Made by a program: the position numbers and the translations under genes. A stretch of DNA of 64,000 nucleotides. Source: an uncultured Clostridia bacterium (GTDB taxonomy: Bacteria > Bacillota > Clostridia > Monoglobales > Monoglobaceae). Below, one piece after another: positions 7,812 through 16,743 of this stretch. Location: the NCBI GenBank assembly GCA_910580105.1, contig CAJTWN010000001.1:310001-374000 (forward strand), read 5' to 3'. The stretch's first letter is position 1, and each line of letters begins with the position of its first letter. The notes under the pieces were generated by a model. It saw nothing but the letters and a program-made list of their open reading frames with translations, made no database searches and was not told the DNA's origin.

Positions 7812-8438
7812 ATGAAAATTTTAGCAGTAACAGGTGGTATTGGTTCCGGAAAGAGTACGGTTGCCCATATATTAAAAAAAAGAGGCTTTTCTATTATTGA
7901 TGCCGATAAAATTGCACATGAAATAACAGAAAAAGAGCAAAAGGCGTATGATGATATTCTACGCCTTTTTGGTGATTCAATTTTAGATACTAAAAAAAAT
8001 ATTGACCGGAAAAGATTGGCGGGAATTGTCTTTAATGATACCTTCAAGCTACAGCAGCTTAATAAAATAACACATCATTATATTTTCGAAGAAATGCGTG
8101 TTCAGATTAATACGCTTCAAAAGAAAAATTATGATATATGTATGGATGTACCGCTTTTATTTCAATGCGATTTTCCACTTCAATATGATGCTTCAATTGC
8201 TGTTTTAGCACCTTTGGCTGTGCGGTTAGAACGGATAATGAAACGGGACGACTGTACCAAAACGGAGGCAGAACAACGTATACAAAATCAGCTAACCGAT
8301 AAAGAATTTAAAACATTTGCTGATTTTATCATTAATAATCAAAGCAATGAGGAATCCCTTGAACAACAGATTGAAGCTATATTACGAAAAATAAAGGAGG
8401 GAAGCTATGTCAAAAAAAAGATACCGAAAAAAACGTAA
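7812..8438 (+). CDS. coaE: Dephospho-CoA kinase
   Basis: 208 residues. It phosphorylates the 3'-hydroxyl of dephospho-CoA, the last step of coenzyme A synthesis. The P-loop GGIGSGKST is at residues 8-16, followed by IIDADKIAHE and the typical MDVPLLFQ segment at mid-protein; length matches the family. GAGGTG lies five bases before the ATG, at the end of the structured leader. The 3' end overlaps the next gene by 32 bases. The polA-coaE order is common in Firmicutes, although here mutM is absent between them. Confidence 0.96.
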   Translation: MKILAVTGGIGSGKSTVAHILKKRGFSIIDADKIAHEITEKEQKAYDDILRLFGDSILDTKKNIDRKRLAGIVFNDTFKLQQLNKITHHYIFEEMRVQINTLQKKNYDICMDVPLLFQCDFPLQYDASIAVLAPLAVRLERIMKRDDCTKTEAEQRIQNQLTDKEFKTFADFIINNQSNEESLEQQIEAILRKIKEGSYVKKKIPKKT

Positions 8439-9036
8439 ACGCTTGCTTCCCACCCTTTTTGCATACTTTGTTCTTATCTCTGTGAGCATTTGCTGTCTGT
8501 ATTTTTTGTTTCAGCTGGGTCACACAATTTATGAAAATGGCATAAAACACCGTTTTGAAAGAACACAATATCCCATTAAATATAGTTCATCTGTAGAAAA
8601 GTATGCCGAAAAATATGAACTCGATCCATATCTGGTTTATGCCTTAATTAAACAGGAAAGTAAATTTGATCCATATGCAACCTCCTCAGCCAATGCACGG
8701 GGACTGATGCAGGTGCAGGATGAAACGGCAGAATTTTGTGCAAAAAGAATGAAAATCAAAATTACTCTGCCGGATGACCTCTATCAGCCGGATACCAATA
8801 TACAAATCGGCTGTTACTATCTAAAACATTTGCTGAACCAATATAACGGCGATTTAAAAACCGCAGTCACAGCTTATAACGGCGGACCCGGAAACGTAGA
8901 AAAATGGCTGAACGATGAAAATTTATCTGACGGAAAGGGTGGAATTGCGAATATTCCGTTTGGAGAAACCAAAAACTATGTTAAAAATGTCTTATCCTAT
9001 TATGAGACCTATAAAAATATTTATCAAAACAAATGA
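8407..9036 (+). CDS. Membrane-anchored lytic transglycosylase (SLT domain)
   Basis: 209 residues. A very basic cytoplasmic start (residues 1-15) and one membrane span (about 14-38) are followed by a soluble-lytic-transglycosylase domain (about 60-205). The catalytic Glu is in IKQESKFDP, with the supporting motifs ARGLMQV and TAYNGGPGNV. It cleaves the glycan strands of peptidoglycan to 1,6-anhydromuramic products. AAAGGAGGG precedes the ATG, inside the end of coaE, so expression is coupled. Close relatives beside coaE are common in Firmicutes. Confidence 0.93.
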   Translation: MSKKRYRKKRKRLLPTLFAYFVLISVSICCLYFLFQLGHTIYENGIKHRFERTQYPIKYSSSVEKYAEKYELDPYLVYALIKQESKFDPYATSSANARGLMQVQDETAEFCAKRMKIKITLPDDLYQPDTNIQIGCYYLKHLLNQYNGDLKTAVTAYNGGPGNVEKWLNDENLSDGKGGIANIPFGETKNYVKNVLSYYETYKNIYQNK

Positions 9037-9050
9037 AAGGTGAGAAAATC

Positions 9051-10460
9051 ATGTCCAAGAACAAAGAATTGGAAAAGAAATTAAAATACGAGAACAAAAG
9101 TACATTTTCAAAATTGGATGTAAAAATTCATGAATCTGTATTTTCATTTTGTGACGAATACAGGAATTTTATTAACGTATCGAAAACAGAACGGGAATTT
9201 TGTGACCAAAGCTGCCGTCTGCTAGAAAAGGAAGGTTTTGTCCCGCTGCAAAATAAGTCAAATCTTCAGCCCGGTGACAAAGTTTATACTGTAAATCGCG
9301 GTAAGGCTGTTATTGCCGCTGTTATTGGCAGTGAACCGATTGAAAACGGCGTAAATATCGTTGGTGCACATATCGATTCACCGCGTCTGGATTTAAAACC
9401 AATCCCCCTTGCCGAGGAGGGCGGATTTGCTTATTTCAGAACACAATACTATGGCGGTATCAAACGCTATCAATGGTTTGCAGTACCGCTCGCCATTCAT
9501 GGTGTTGCCGCATTGCAGGATGGTACACAAATTAACATTACTGTTGGTGAAGACGAAAATGATCCGGTTTTCTGCGTTTCGGATATCCTGCCTCATTTTG
9601 CAGCAAGACAAATGAGCAAAAAAGTAACAGAAGCATTTCCCAATGAAAATCTCAGTGTAATTATTGGTAACATCGCCTGTGACGATGAAGAAATTAAAGA
9701 AGGTATCAAATTTAATATTCTAAAAATATTATACGAAAAGTTTGACTTATGTGAAGAAGATTTGGTTAGCAGTGAAATTGAAATTGTTCCGGCCTTCCCG
9801 GCACGTGATCTTGGCTTTGACCGCAGTATGGTAGCCGGGTATGGACAGGATGACCGTGTTTGTGCTTACACCGCATTGCGTGCGGTTCTTGATCTCACAG
9901 TCCCCAAAAAGACGGCGGTCTGCCTTTTGGTTGACAAAGAAGAAGTCGGCAGTATGGGAGCAACCGGAATGCGTTCAAGGCGATTTGAAAATGTTCTTGC
10001 TAAAATCTGTTCTTTAAAAGAGAAAAATTACTCCGATTTAATGCTCCGTGAAACATTAAGCAACTCGTCCTGCCTTTCTGCAGATGTAGGAGCGGCTTAT
10101 GACCCCAATTTTCCGGAAGCATTTACGAAAAATAATGCCGCAAAAATCAATTGCGGCCTCCTGCTTACCAAATATACCGGTTCCAAAGGTAAAAGCGGTG
10201 CCAGCGATGCCAGCGCTGAATTCGTAGCAAAGGTCAGAAAAATATTTAATGATAATGAAGTTGCATGGCAAATTGCCGAGCTTGGTAATACCGATTTAGG
10301 CGGAGGAGGCACAATTGCGCAATATGTTGCAAATTTAGACGTTGACGTCATTGACTGCGGCGTTCCGCTCCTGTCCATGCACTCCCCCTATGAAATTGCC
10401 GGAAAACTGGACATTTATATGGCTTACAAGGGATATAAGGCCTTTTATCTTGACAATTAA
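9051..10460 (+). CDS. M18-family aminopeptidase
   Basis: 469 residues from ATG 9051, preceded by AAAGGTGAG; an in-frame ATG at 9033 overlaps the upstream stop codon and has no site. Metal-ligand motifs of this zinc family are present: GAHIDSPRLDLKP, GYGQDDRV, LVDKEEVGSMGATGM and SMHSPYEI. It would remove N-terminal residues, often acidic, from peptides in the cytoplasm; the exact specificity cannot be read from the sequence. The upstream transglycosylase ends 14 bases before the start, so they probably share a transcript. Confidence 0.92.
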   Translation: MSKNKELEKKLKYENKSTFSKLDVKIHESVFSFCDEYRNFINVSKTEREFCDQSCRLLEKEGFVPLQNKSNLQPGDKVYTVNRGKAVIAAVIGSEPIENGVNIVGAHIDSPRLDLKPIPLAEEGGFAYFRTQYYGGIKRYQWFAVPLAIHGVAALQDGTQINITVGEDENDPVFCVSDILPHFAARQMSKKVTEAFPNENLSVIIGNIACDDEEIKEGIKFNILKILYEKFDLCEEDLVSSEIEIVPAFPARDLGFDRSMVAGYGQDDRVCAYTALRAVLDLTVPKKTAVCLLVDKEEVGSMGATGMRSRRFENVLAKICSLKEKNYSDLMLRETLSNSSCLSADVGAAYDPNFPEAFTKNNAAKINCGLLLTKYTGSKGKSGASDASAEFVAKVRKIFNDNEVAWQIAELGNTDLGGGGTIAQYVANLDVDVIDCGVPLLSMHSPYEIAGKLDIYMAYKGYKAFYLDN

Positions 10461-10513
10461 GTTTAGGTTTATCTTCAAAAAAATCTACAATTATAAAATA
10501 AGGGAGAACCAAA

Positions 10514-11725
10514 ATGAAACAGCTGATTACCATCTTTCTCTGCTTTTGTATGTCCTTGGTTTCTTTACCGGCATTTGCAGAAGACGCGCTTCCCTATCCC
10601 GAAGCACAAACGTCTGCTGTCAATATCGAAATTCCCATCACCGACTTATACGTCGGTGATGAGGTCTATATTGAGGCAAAACTTAATCAACAATTGCCCC
10701 TATACGCATTTGAAACCAACTATACATATGACACAACCGCCCTTCGTTTTAAAGAAATCACAGCCACTGGTCATCTTACTGCCTATACAAAAGAGGTCTC
10801 TAGTGAACCTTCAAATGGTAAAGGTTCTTATCTTATCACATCCGTTGGTGAACCATCAGCTCAGGCATCCAATAATTTATTTCGAATGACTTTTATCGCC
10901 AAAAAGACAGGCAAAACAACAGTAATTTTAGATGGACTCACGCTGGTCTATCCCGATTTAGCTTATCAACGGGCAGAAAAAAAACTTACCGCTGAAATTA
11001 TGATAAAAAGCAAATCTTCCGGTACAGGCGGAGGAGGGGGCGGAAGTGTAAAACCCAACCGTCCCTCCAGTAACATTCAAATCAATTTTCCCACGACATC
11101 GGCAACTTCTCCTATACAAACAAATGCCCCGGTGACACCAGATGCCGATATTCCGCCTTTCATTGATTTGAATGGCTTTGATTGGGCAGAAGAGGCAATA
11201 CTCGCCTTAACAAATCAAAAAATTCTTGCGGGATATGAAGACAAAAGCTTTCGTCCGCAAAATAATCTAACACGCGGGGAACTTGCAAAAATAATAACAC
11301 TTGTTTTACAGCTACCTGAAACTACCGATAATACAATGAAGTTTATCGACATAAAAGATACCATGTGGTATTCCTCATATATTTACCGGACTGCTGAAAA
11401 CCATCTGGTCAATGGATACGAAGACCAGACCTTCCGTCCGGAAACGGAGATAACACGGGAAGAATTTGCAACTATTTTGGCACGCGCTGCAAATTACCAA
11501 AACACTGTCCTGCCAAGCAGACGCCTGAACATCAATTTTACGGATGAAGAAAACATCAGCGCTTACGCTGTCCCCTATGTGGACAACCTGTATATGGCAG
11601 AGATACTCAACGGAGACGACAATGGTGCGTTTCGTCCGCAGGAACCCTTAACCCGCGCTGAGGCGGCTGTTGGAATTTGGCGTTATCTGAAAACGACACA
11701 AACAGGAAAGGAGGATATAGAATAG
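10514..11725 (+). CDS. Secreted cohesin-like protein with three SLH domains
   Basis: 403 residues. Signal peptide (1-22), then a cohesin-like domain (about 33-158) with the beta-sandwich features YVGDEVYIEAKL, LYAFETNYTYD and FRMTFIAKKTGKTTVIL. A Gly-rich and Ser/Thr/Pro linker follows, then three SLH repeats (about 215-400) ending in LTRGELAKI, ITREEFATIL and LTRAEAAVGIW. SLH domains bind pyruvylated secondary wall polymer, so the cohesin is displayed on the cell surface. The next gene encodes a dockerin, its likely ligand. It is the first gene of a long codirectional run. Confidence 0.85.
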   Translation: MKQLITIFLCFCMSLVSLPAFAEDALPYPEAQTSAVNIEIPITDLYVGDEVYIEAKLNQQLPLYAFETNYTYDTTALRFKEITATGHLTAYTKEVSSEPSNGKGSYLITSVGEPSAQASNNLFRMTFIAKKTGKTTVILDGLTLVYPDLAYQRAEKKLTAEIMIKSKSSGTGGGGGGSVKPNRPSSNIQINFPTTSATSPIQTNAPVTPDADIPPFIDLNGFDWAEEAILALTNQKILAGYEDKSFRPQNNLTRGELAKIITLVLQLPETTDNTMKFIDIKDTMWYSSYIYRTAENHLVNGYEDQTFRPETEITREEFATILARAANYQNTVLPSRRLNINFTDEENISAYAVPYVDNLYMAEILNGDDNGAFRPQEPLTRAEAAVGIWRYLKTTQTGKEDIE

Positions 11726-13084
11726 ATGAAAAAGAAATGTGCTATCTTGACTCTCCTTTCCCTCATATTGATGAATTTTACAGCAATTGCACAGGCAGTC
11801 CCCCAATCACTTTCTTTTCCCTGTGACTCCTTTAATGGTATTGTGGGAAAAAACAATGTTTCGTTATATGAAATTTTTGAAAGTGACCGTGACGCTTTTT
11901 ACGATGATTTCACGACACTGCAAAAAAGCGGAGACGGAGAAGCTTATGTCATCTTTGAAATTCCCTATGCTGATACTGCAACTCTTACAACTTATCACCT
12001 TCCGTCTGAAGCAATGGATTTTTCTTTTGCTGTTTCAAATGACTGTGAAAATTGGCAGATACCGGCATATACAAAAGAAATCAAAGAGGAAGAAGGAAAG
12101 TGGACAACCTATACTTATATTTTACAAAATCTTTCCTCTGCTTCAGATATTGTTTCAAAACCTACTGCAACACCGACGAGTACTCCAACCGCTGATGTAA
12201 CTGCAACGGATATTCCAATACCGACAACTACACCCACAACAACGGAGTCACCATTGGCAACTGCAGAACCCGTAGTGCCGCCGGAAGCTTCTGCTTCCCC
12301 GAATCCCCAAAATGACGCTGGCCCCAATCCTATTCCAACAGAGGAAGAAAGTGAAACAAACCCATGCACAATTTCCGCTCCACAGGCAACGACCTGCCCA
12401 AAGGAAAATAATGAACAAAATATATGCAAACCCTCTGCCTCTTTTGATATAAATGAAAACCAAATTGATAAACCGGCAGTAAAAGGGGTTTCAAGTCTTT
12501 CAGAGGAAACAACCACTCTCTCCGGAATGGACACTCGCTATTTAAAAATTACCTGGCCGGCCACTCCCACGTGGTGGACGCCGCTCGTTGCAGAGCTGAA
12601 TGTCACCTGTACAGAGCCAATACCCCAACGAATTGAAATTAATACCACGGAACCCTGGGTAATCCCCTTGTATGATACAAATACTTATCCGCTTTCGGCT
12701 GTACTGCTTGATCAAATGGAAAATCCTTATCCGGCGGAGTTACACGCAGAAATCACCTGTGATACGCTTGCAGAAATTTTCTATGATAATGAAAATATTG
12801 TGATTTCTTCAGAATATCCGGAGGGGGCTTTGCTGAAAATTCGGTTTTCATCAGAAGAATTTAAACTTTCTTCCGAGAAAAGTATCCGGCTAAAAAAAGC
12901 ACTGTTAGGAGATTTAAATCAAAATCTTATATTGGAGGAAGATGACCTGAATATCGCCCTTTCTTATCTTGGAAAAACAGAAAATTCTTCGGATTGGAAA
13001 AATTGTCGTCTCGCTGATATAAACTTTGATGGAAAAATTGATGTTCTGGATATTGCTTTCATTGCGAGAAATTGCAAGATATAA
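11726..13084 (+). CDS. Secreted dockerin-type protein with split N-terminal domain and Thr/Pro-rich insert
   Basis: 452 residues. Signal peptide (1-24). The N-terminal beta-rich domain resembles that of the following gene (shared patterns near FxxDFT, ENW and LKIT), but is interrupted at about residues 139-266 by a Thr/Pro/Ala-rich insert. An unassigned beta region follows. The C-terminus has two dockerin calcium loops, GDLNQNLILEEDD and ADINFDGKIDVLD, the second matching the EF-hand-like consensus very well. It starts directly after the stop of the cohesin gene, with AAAGGAGG upstream. Binding to the neighbouring SLH-anchored cohesin is inferred; no glycosidase domain was recognised. Confidence 0.8.
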   Translation: MKKKCAILTLLSLILMNFTAIAQAVPQSLSFPCDSFNGIVGKNNVSLYEIFESDRDAFYDDFTTLQKSGDGEAYVIFEIPYADTATLTTYHLPSEAMDFSFAVSNDCENWQIPAYTKEIKEEEGKWTTYTYILQNLSSASDIVSKPTATPTSTPTADVTATDIPIPTTTPTTTESPLATAEPVVPPEASASPNPQNDAGPNPIPTEEESETNPCTISAPQATTCPKENNEQNICKPSASFDINENQIDKPAVKGVSSLSEETTTLSGMDTRYLKITWPATPTWWTPLVAELNVTCTEPIPQRIEINTTEPWVIPLYDTNTYPLSAVLLDQMENPYPAELHAEITCDTLAEIFYDNENIVISSEYPEGALLKIRFSSEEFKLSSEKSIRLKKALLGDLNQNLILEEDDLNIALSYLGKTENSSDWKNCRLADINFDGKIDVLDIAFIARNCKI

Positions 13085-13102
13085 GACAAGAAAGGATTTC
13101 AG

Positions 13103-16100
13103 ATGAGAAAATTAGTTTTATTGTTATTGATTTTCACTATTCTGCTTCCCGCAACCGTTCATTACGGAGAAGAAGCACCAGTACCGGCAGGCGTTTCAAC
13201 ATCTGCGTACTTACTGGATGACTGCGCCGGATTGGATAAGATTTTTTCTTGCAGTGAGGGAATCTATCCATCTGTTATAGAAGCAGAAAATCAATATGCT
13301 TTTGATGAAGATTTTACCGTTTTTATGCGAAAAGAAGCCACTGCAGAATGGATTACTTATTCCATTCCGGAACAAAAATACCTCACCTTTTATACCTACT
13401 TCCGGCAGGGAGAACCCATTTCACACTTCACTTTTGAAGCATCAGAAGACGGCGAAAGCTGGGAAACCATCCGCCCAATTATTCAAAAAAGAGAGGTCGA
13501 AAGCTGGAAATGGATTCCTGTCACCTATTCATTAAAAAAAATGGAAGAAAGGTTTCATTATGTGAAAATTACCTTTCAAAACATTGGCGGTACCGAATGG
13601 TCTCCCTGTATTTCCTCTGTTGATGCACAATACCGCAAAATAACAGGAATCGGTTTTGCAGATTGTAATAATACACCGTACCAGGAAGCTACAGAACGGC
13701 TCAAAAATTTAAAATTAATTAATGGTTACAGTGACCAGGAATTTGCACCTGAAAACCCAATTACCCGTGCCGAGTTTACAAAGATGATCAGCTCTCTGTT
13801 AAATATCACCAATCTCTCATCCGGCACCCGTGACACCCATTATTTCCGGGATATACCAGATACCCATTGGGCAGCGCCTTATATTTATACTATGTACGGG
13901 CTTGGTATTGTAAACGGGGACGAAGAACAACGATTTCATCCGGAAGCGCAGATCACTTTGCAAGATGCCGTGAAAATTTTGGTTGCAGCCCTTGGATACG
14001 ATATACAGGCAGCAGAAAAAGGCGGTTACCCGATGGGATATATACAGACTGCATCTCAATTATCCATTTTGCAAAATATCACCAATTCTTATACTGAAAC
14101 TATTAACCGCGGCATTGCAGCACTTTTGATTGATAATTCCCTTGACGTTCCATACATTTATCAGACACAATTTGGCGAACAAAATATTTTTCAATACGAC
14201 GGAAGCAGTGTACTTGAAAAATTACATGGTATCTATACAGCTGAGGGAATTATTTCAAATATCGGTATCCGTTCAATCTATGCTGAACATACCATCGATG
14301 AAAATTATCTTTCGATTGATGATGTGCTGTACGAAAAACCCTCTTTTGATATGACAGATTATTTGGGGGTGCAGACAAAAATTTACTATCACACAAAACG
14401 CGGACAAAACAATAACCGAAAGGTTTTATATGCAGAAAAAAAACACGCAGAAATTTTGACCATAGCGGCAAAAGATATACTACACTATTCCGCCGGAAAA
14501 CTTGTTTATCAAAACGCAGCAGGGAGAGAATTAACCAAAGGTTTTCACAGCGAAACCCGCGTTCTCTATAACGGCCGCTATTATTCCCGGATTGGGTTGA
14601 TGACAGAACTTCCGCTCACCAACGGCACTTTAACCATCATACTAAATGGAGCAGACCGTACGCAAGATATTCTGCGTATTGTGGATTACCAAACCTATTT
14701 ATCACAGACAAAATCACGGCTTACCGATGGTATACAGGATCGTTATCTTGGTCTGCAAAAATTTGATTTTGATACCGCTCTTGAACTCCGTTTATTTATA
14801 GACGGTGAAGAAATTTCCTATGAAGACAGTTTTACTGTGGAGCAGGACAGTGTTGTTCAAATTGCCCAAAGTAAAGATAAACTATGTACAGAAATTCAAA
14901 TTTCAAATACAATGTTTTCCGCACAAATAACTTCCGTACATCAGCAGGAAGGAAGGGCTATGATTGAGGGAAAGGAATACCTTTTATCACCATATTATAA
15001 ACGGCATCACTCCGAATCCATCCGTCCGGGAACATATAAAATTTATTTGGATATGAACCAGCACATTATTGATCTTTCGGATAATTTCAATACATATCAG
15101 TATGGTTATCTTTTGGGCATTGCGGCTTCCCCGCCATTCTATTCAGATGCCATTATGCGTATAGCGACTGCTTCTGGCATAGAAGTTTATTCTGTCAATA
15201 ACCGCACAAAATATAATGATGCAAAAGTAGATTTTCAAACCATTACCCAGCTGCAGCCACAGCTTATACGGTTCAAAAGCCGTGAAGACGGGAGTATCAC
15301 CGGTTTTTACACCGCAAAAGAAGCACATGCCATAGATGAAAACGCTTTTACATTGAACTATCGCGCAGACAGCAGTAAATATTACGGTGAAAATTTAAAG
15401 GTCTTTTCATCCATCTATCAATTAGACCAGGAGACAAAGATATTTTTCATCCCCAACGATTTGAAGCATACAGATGAAATCAAAGTTGGCACCTGTGATT
15501 CACTCTATACAGATTATTCATATCACGTTGCCCTTTATGATTTGAACCGAAGCTATATTGCCGGAGCTGCCGTTATTTATGAAGACGGCAGTACGAAACG
15601 CCAAGTTGCTTCTTATGATCCGGTCATGCTCATAGACGAGGCAGTTTCTGCCCAGAATGACAAAGAAGAACCAATTCTGATCTTACGGGGATATGTTGCC
15701 GGTGAATATACAGAACTGATTTTTCCAAACGATGGAGCGGAAGATTTAACAAGTACCTGGTTGCCCAATTCGGCGCCGCGGATTACCGAAAACGGAAATC
15801 CAGCCTTCCGCCGGGGAGAAATTTTGCAATATTATACAGAAAATGGTACCTGTAAAAGCTTCCGCCTGCTTTTAACACAGCCGATGAGAGATACTGACGC
15901 CTTTTATGAAAAAAATCTTGGCGATTACGGGAATCTCACACCAGAGCGCTATTACAGTGAAATGTACACGGCCTATGGTCTTGTAACAGAAAAATTTTCA
16001 GACAAACTATTTCTGTCTGCCGATGGCGGAATGTCAAAACGCACCATTTCTTACACCGATGCCGCTTTTTTATTGTATGATCAAAAGCAGGATAAAATTT

Positions 16101-16192
16101 ATTCGGCTTCCGCCGCGGATGTTGCATCCGGAGACCGTATTTTTACACGACTCTATTATACAGGGACAAAAGAAATAATTATCATAAAGTGA
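13103..16192 (+). CDS. Large SLH-domain surface protein
   Basis: 1029 residues. Signal peptide (about 1-20), then a discoidin-like beta domain (about 30-178, with FTFEASEDGESWETI and YVKITFQN). SLH repeats follow (about 180-350): ITRAEFTKMISSLLNI and ITLQDAVKILVAALGY, plus a third, degenerate one. The remaining 680 residues are beta-rich, with no domain I recognise and no catalytic motif. It is anchored to the wall by its SLH region near the N-terminus and displays the long C-terminal part. AAAGGA precedes the ATG. It belongs to the same operon as the cohesin and dockerin proteins and may be an S-layer or polysaccharide-binding component. Confidence 0.82.
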   Translation: MRKLVLLLLIFTILLPATVHYGEEAPVPAGVSTSAYLLDDCAGLDKIFSCSEGIYPSVIEAENQYAFDEDFTVFMRKEATAEWITYSIPEQKYLTFYTYFRQGEPISHFTFEASEDGESWETIRPIIQKREVESWKWIPVTYSLKKMEERFHYVKITFQNIGGTEWSPCISSVDAQYRKITGIGFADCNNTPYQEATERLKNLKLINGYSDQEFAPENPITRAEFTKMISSLLNITNLSSGTRDTHYFRDIPDTHWAAPYIYTMYGLGIVNGDEEQRFHPEAQITLQDAVKILVAALGYDIQAAEKGGYPMGYIQTASQLSILQNITNSYTETINRGIAALLIDNSLDVPYIYQTQFGEQNIFQYDGSSVLEKLHGIYTAEGIISNIGIRSIYAEHTIDENYLSIDDVLYEKPSFDMTDYLGVQTKIYYHTKRGQNNNRKVLYAEKKHAEILTIAAKDILHYSAGKLVYQNAAGRELTKGFHSETRVLYNGRYYSRIGLMTELPLTNGTLTIILNGADRTQDILRIVDYQTYLSQTKSRLTDGIQDRYLGLQKFDFDTALELRLFIDGEEISYEDSFTVEQDSVVQIAQSKDKLCTEIQISNTMFSAQITSVHQQEGRAMIEGKEYLLSPYYKRHHSESIRPGTYKIYLDMNQHIIDLSDNFNTYQYGYLLGIAASPPFYSDAIMRIATASGIEVYSVNNRTKYNDAKVDFQTITQLQPQLIRFKSREDGSITGFYTAKEAHAIDENAFTLNYRADSSKYYGENLKVFSSIYQLDQETKIFFIPNDLKHTDEIKVGTCDSLYTDYSYHVALYDLNRSYIAGAAVIYEDGSTKRQVASYDPVMLIDEAVSAQNDKEEPILILRGYVAGEYTELIFPNDGAEDLTSTWLPNSAPRITENGNPAFRRGEILQYYTENGTCKSFRLLLTQPMRDTDAFYEKNLGDYGNLTPERYYSEMYTAYGLVTEKFSDKLFLSADGGMSKRTISYTDAAFLLYDQKQDKIYSASAADVASGDRIFTRLYYTGTKEIIIIK

Positions 16193-16202
16193 GGCTATAA
16201 GC

Positions 16203-16709
16203 ATGAAAAATTTGAGAATCGCCGGTGTTGTAAATGAATCCATCGTTGATGGAAAAGGAATTCGGTATACCATTTTTGTACAGGGATGCCCACACCATTG
16301 TGAAGGCTGCCACAATCCTCAAACCCATGATTTTTCCGGCGGAAATGAAATTACTATTCAACAGTTGCTGAAAGACATTCAAAAAGATCCTCTGCTCAGC
16401 GGCGTTACTTTTTCCGGCGGCGAACCCTTCTGTCAGCCGGAAGCACTTGCTGCACTGGGAAAGGAGATTAAAGCGCTTGGTCTTGATATTACCATTTATT
16501 CCGGCTATACATTCGAAGAACTTTGGCTAATGTCCGAGAAAAATAAAGCAATCCGTGAACTTTTGGAAATTGCCGATATTCTGATTGACGGCAAGTTTAT
16601 TTTGGAACAAAAAAGTTTGATGTTAAAATTCAGGGGCAGCAAAAACCAACGAATTATTGATGTCCCCAAATCTATAACCGCCGGCAAAGCAATCGAAACT
16701 GAATTATAA
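16203..16709 (+). CDS. nrdG: Anaerobic ribonucleoside-triphosphate reductase activating protein
   Basis: 168 residues. A radical SAM enzyme that installs the glycyl radical on NrdD for anaerobic deoxyribonucleotide synthesis. The [4Fe-4S] motif C-x3-C-x2-C is seen in QGCPHHCEGCHNP, with the SAM-binding SGGEP at about residue 75. It lies 10 bases after the SLH gene, so it may be read through from the surface operon. nrdD itself is not in the window, so the partner is encoded elsewhere. Length fits NrdG rather than the larger pyruvate formate-lyase activases. Confidence 0.92.
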   Translation: MKNLRIAGVVNESIVDGKGIRYTIFVQGCPHHCEGCHNPQTHDFSGGNEITIQQLLKDIQKDPLLSGVTFSGGEPFCQPEALAALGKEIKALGLDITIYSGYTFEELWLMSEKNKAIRELLEIADILIDGKFILEQKSLMLKFRGSKNQRIIDVPKSITAGKAIETEL

Positions 16710-16743
16710 AACCATATCCAAAACAACAGAGGAGGATGCGCCG

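Noticed and set aside
12115..12534. Long antisense frame with Gly/Val repeats
   Set aside because: It is a shadow of the Thr/Pro-rich insert in the dockerin protein.
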